The position numbers were made by a program, and so were the translations under genes. 64,000 nucleotides of DNA from Pseudobdellovibrionaceae bacterium. GTDB lineage: Bacteria; Bdellovibrionota; Bdellovibrionia; Bdellovibrionales; UBA1609. Location of the stretch: NCBI GenBank assembly GCA_018663505.1, contig JABJQG010000041.1:44503-108502 (forward strand), in the 5' to 3' direction. The notes under the pieces were generated by a model. That model had not been told where the DNA came from. It did no database searches and saw only the letters and a list, made by a program, of their open reading frames with translations. Of the stretch, positions 63,898 through 64,000 are shown one piece after another (position 1 is the first letter of the stretch; every line of letters starts with the position of its first letter).

Positions 63898-64000
63898 CTA
63901 GCTCGCCTTTTTATCCACCCAGTCTAGATATTGGCAGTATCGGTCCTTGTATGACTTTCTTTTAGCTTTTTTAGGCCCTGCAATCATTTCTATTCTTGCT
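63898..64000 (-). CDS. C-terminal end of a gene entering from the right edge
   Basis: The minus-strand frame from the right edge to a TAG at 63898-63900 encodes about 33 residues, basic and aromatic (ARIEMIAGPKKAKRKSYKDR, then YLDWVDKKAS). Codon use looks protein-like. The rest of the gene is outside the window, so no function can be assigned. Confidence 0.4.
   Translation of the reverse strand, partial: ARIEMIAGPKKAKRKSYKDRYCQYLDWVDKKAS

Overview
The window looks like chromosome of a low-GC, Gram-negative predatory-type bacterium of the Bdellovibrionota. This rests on context rather than a marker gene: a TIGR02147-type regulator, several large secreted lipoproteins including one with RCC1 and cadherin-like modules, HPF-like small proteins next to response regulators, an LpxH homologue (so LPS is made), and a DAP-type MurE. 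No rRNA or tRNA gene was found.

Layout. (1) 1-6615, minus strand: the 5' part of a giant RCC1/cadherin-like lipoprotein gene that runs off the left edge, then hpt and a zinc-ribbon membrane protein. (2) 6686-17741, plus strand: first half of the division and cell wall (dcw) cluster, mraZ-rsmH-ftsL-ftsI-[ZIP/cNMP fusion]-murE-murF-mraY-murD, with a promoter and three MraZ boxes in front. (3) 17742-31800: about 14 kb of accessory DNA between murD and ftsW. It holds small secreted proteins, an orphan peptide-binding lipoprotein, a repeat-fronted secreted protein, a frameshifted gene, an LRR protein, a serine hydrolase and a four-gene GldA/F/G-type ABC system. (4) 31802-42381: second half of the dcw cluster, ftsW-murG-murC-murB-ddl-ftsQ-ftsA-ftsZ-lpxH, broken by two structured non-coding elements (between murG and murC, and between murB and ddl). 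(5) 42493-48044: a HEPN/MNT toxin-antitoxin pair facing a recN-nadK-prlC operon; nadK is frameshifted. (6) 48286-51578: an outer-membrane barrel candidate, a secreted protein and a lipoprotein. (7) 51591-57480: a signalling island with a CBS protein, an OmpR-type regulator, two HPF-like proteins around a lone receiver, an Hpt protein, a hybrid histidine kinase and a pentapeptide-repeat protein. (8) 57876-64000: a secreted thioredoxin-like protein, a TIGR02147 regulator divergent from secreted or lipoprotein genes, and a partial gene at the right edge.

How it works together. The dcw genes make the peptidoglycan precursor from UDP-MurNAc to lipid II and build the FtsZ ring. MraZ probably controls the front promoter. 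An intrinsic terminator lies inside the start of lpxH and should reduce read-through from ftsZ. The signalling island contains every part of a His-Asp-His-Asp phosphorelay. The most unusual signals are the hairpin array before murC with mutually exclusive helices, the hexanucleotide tract touching the ribosome-binding site of a secreted-protein gene, the poly-T frameshift, the broken nadK, and the ZIP/cNMP fusion inside the dcw cluster.
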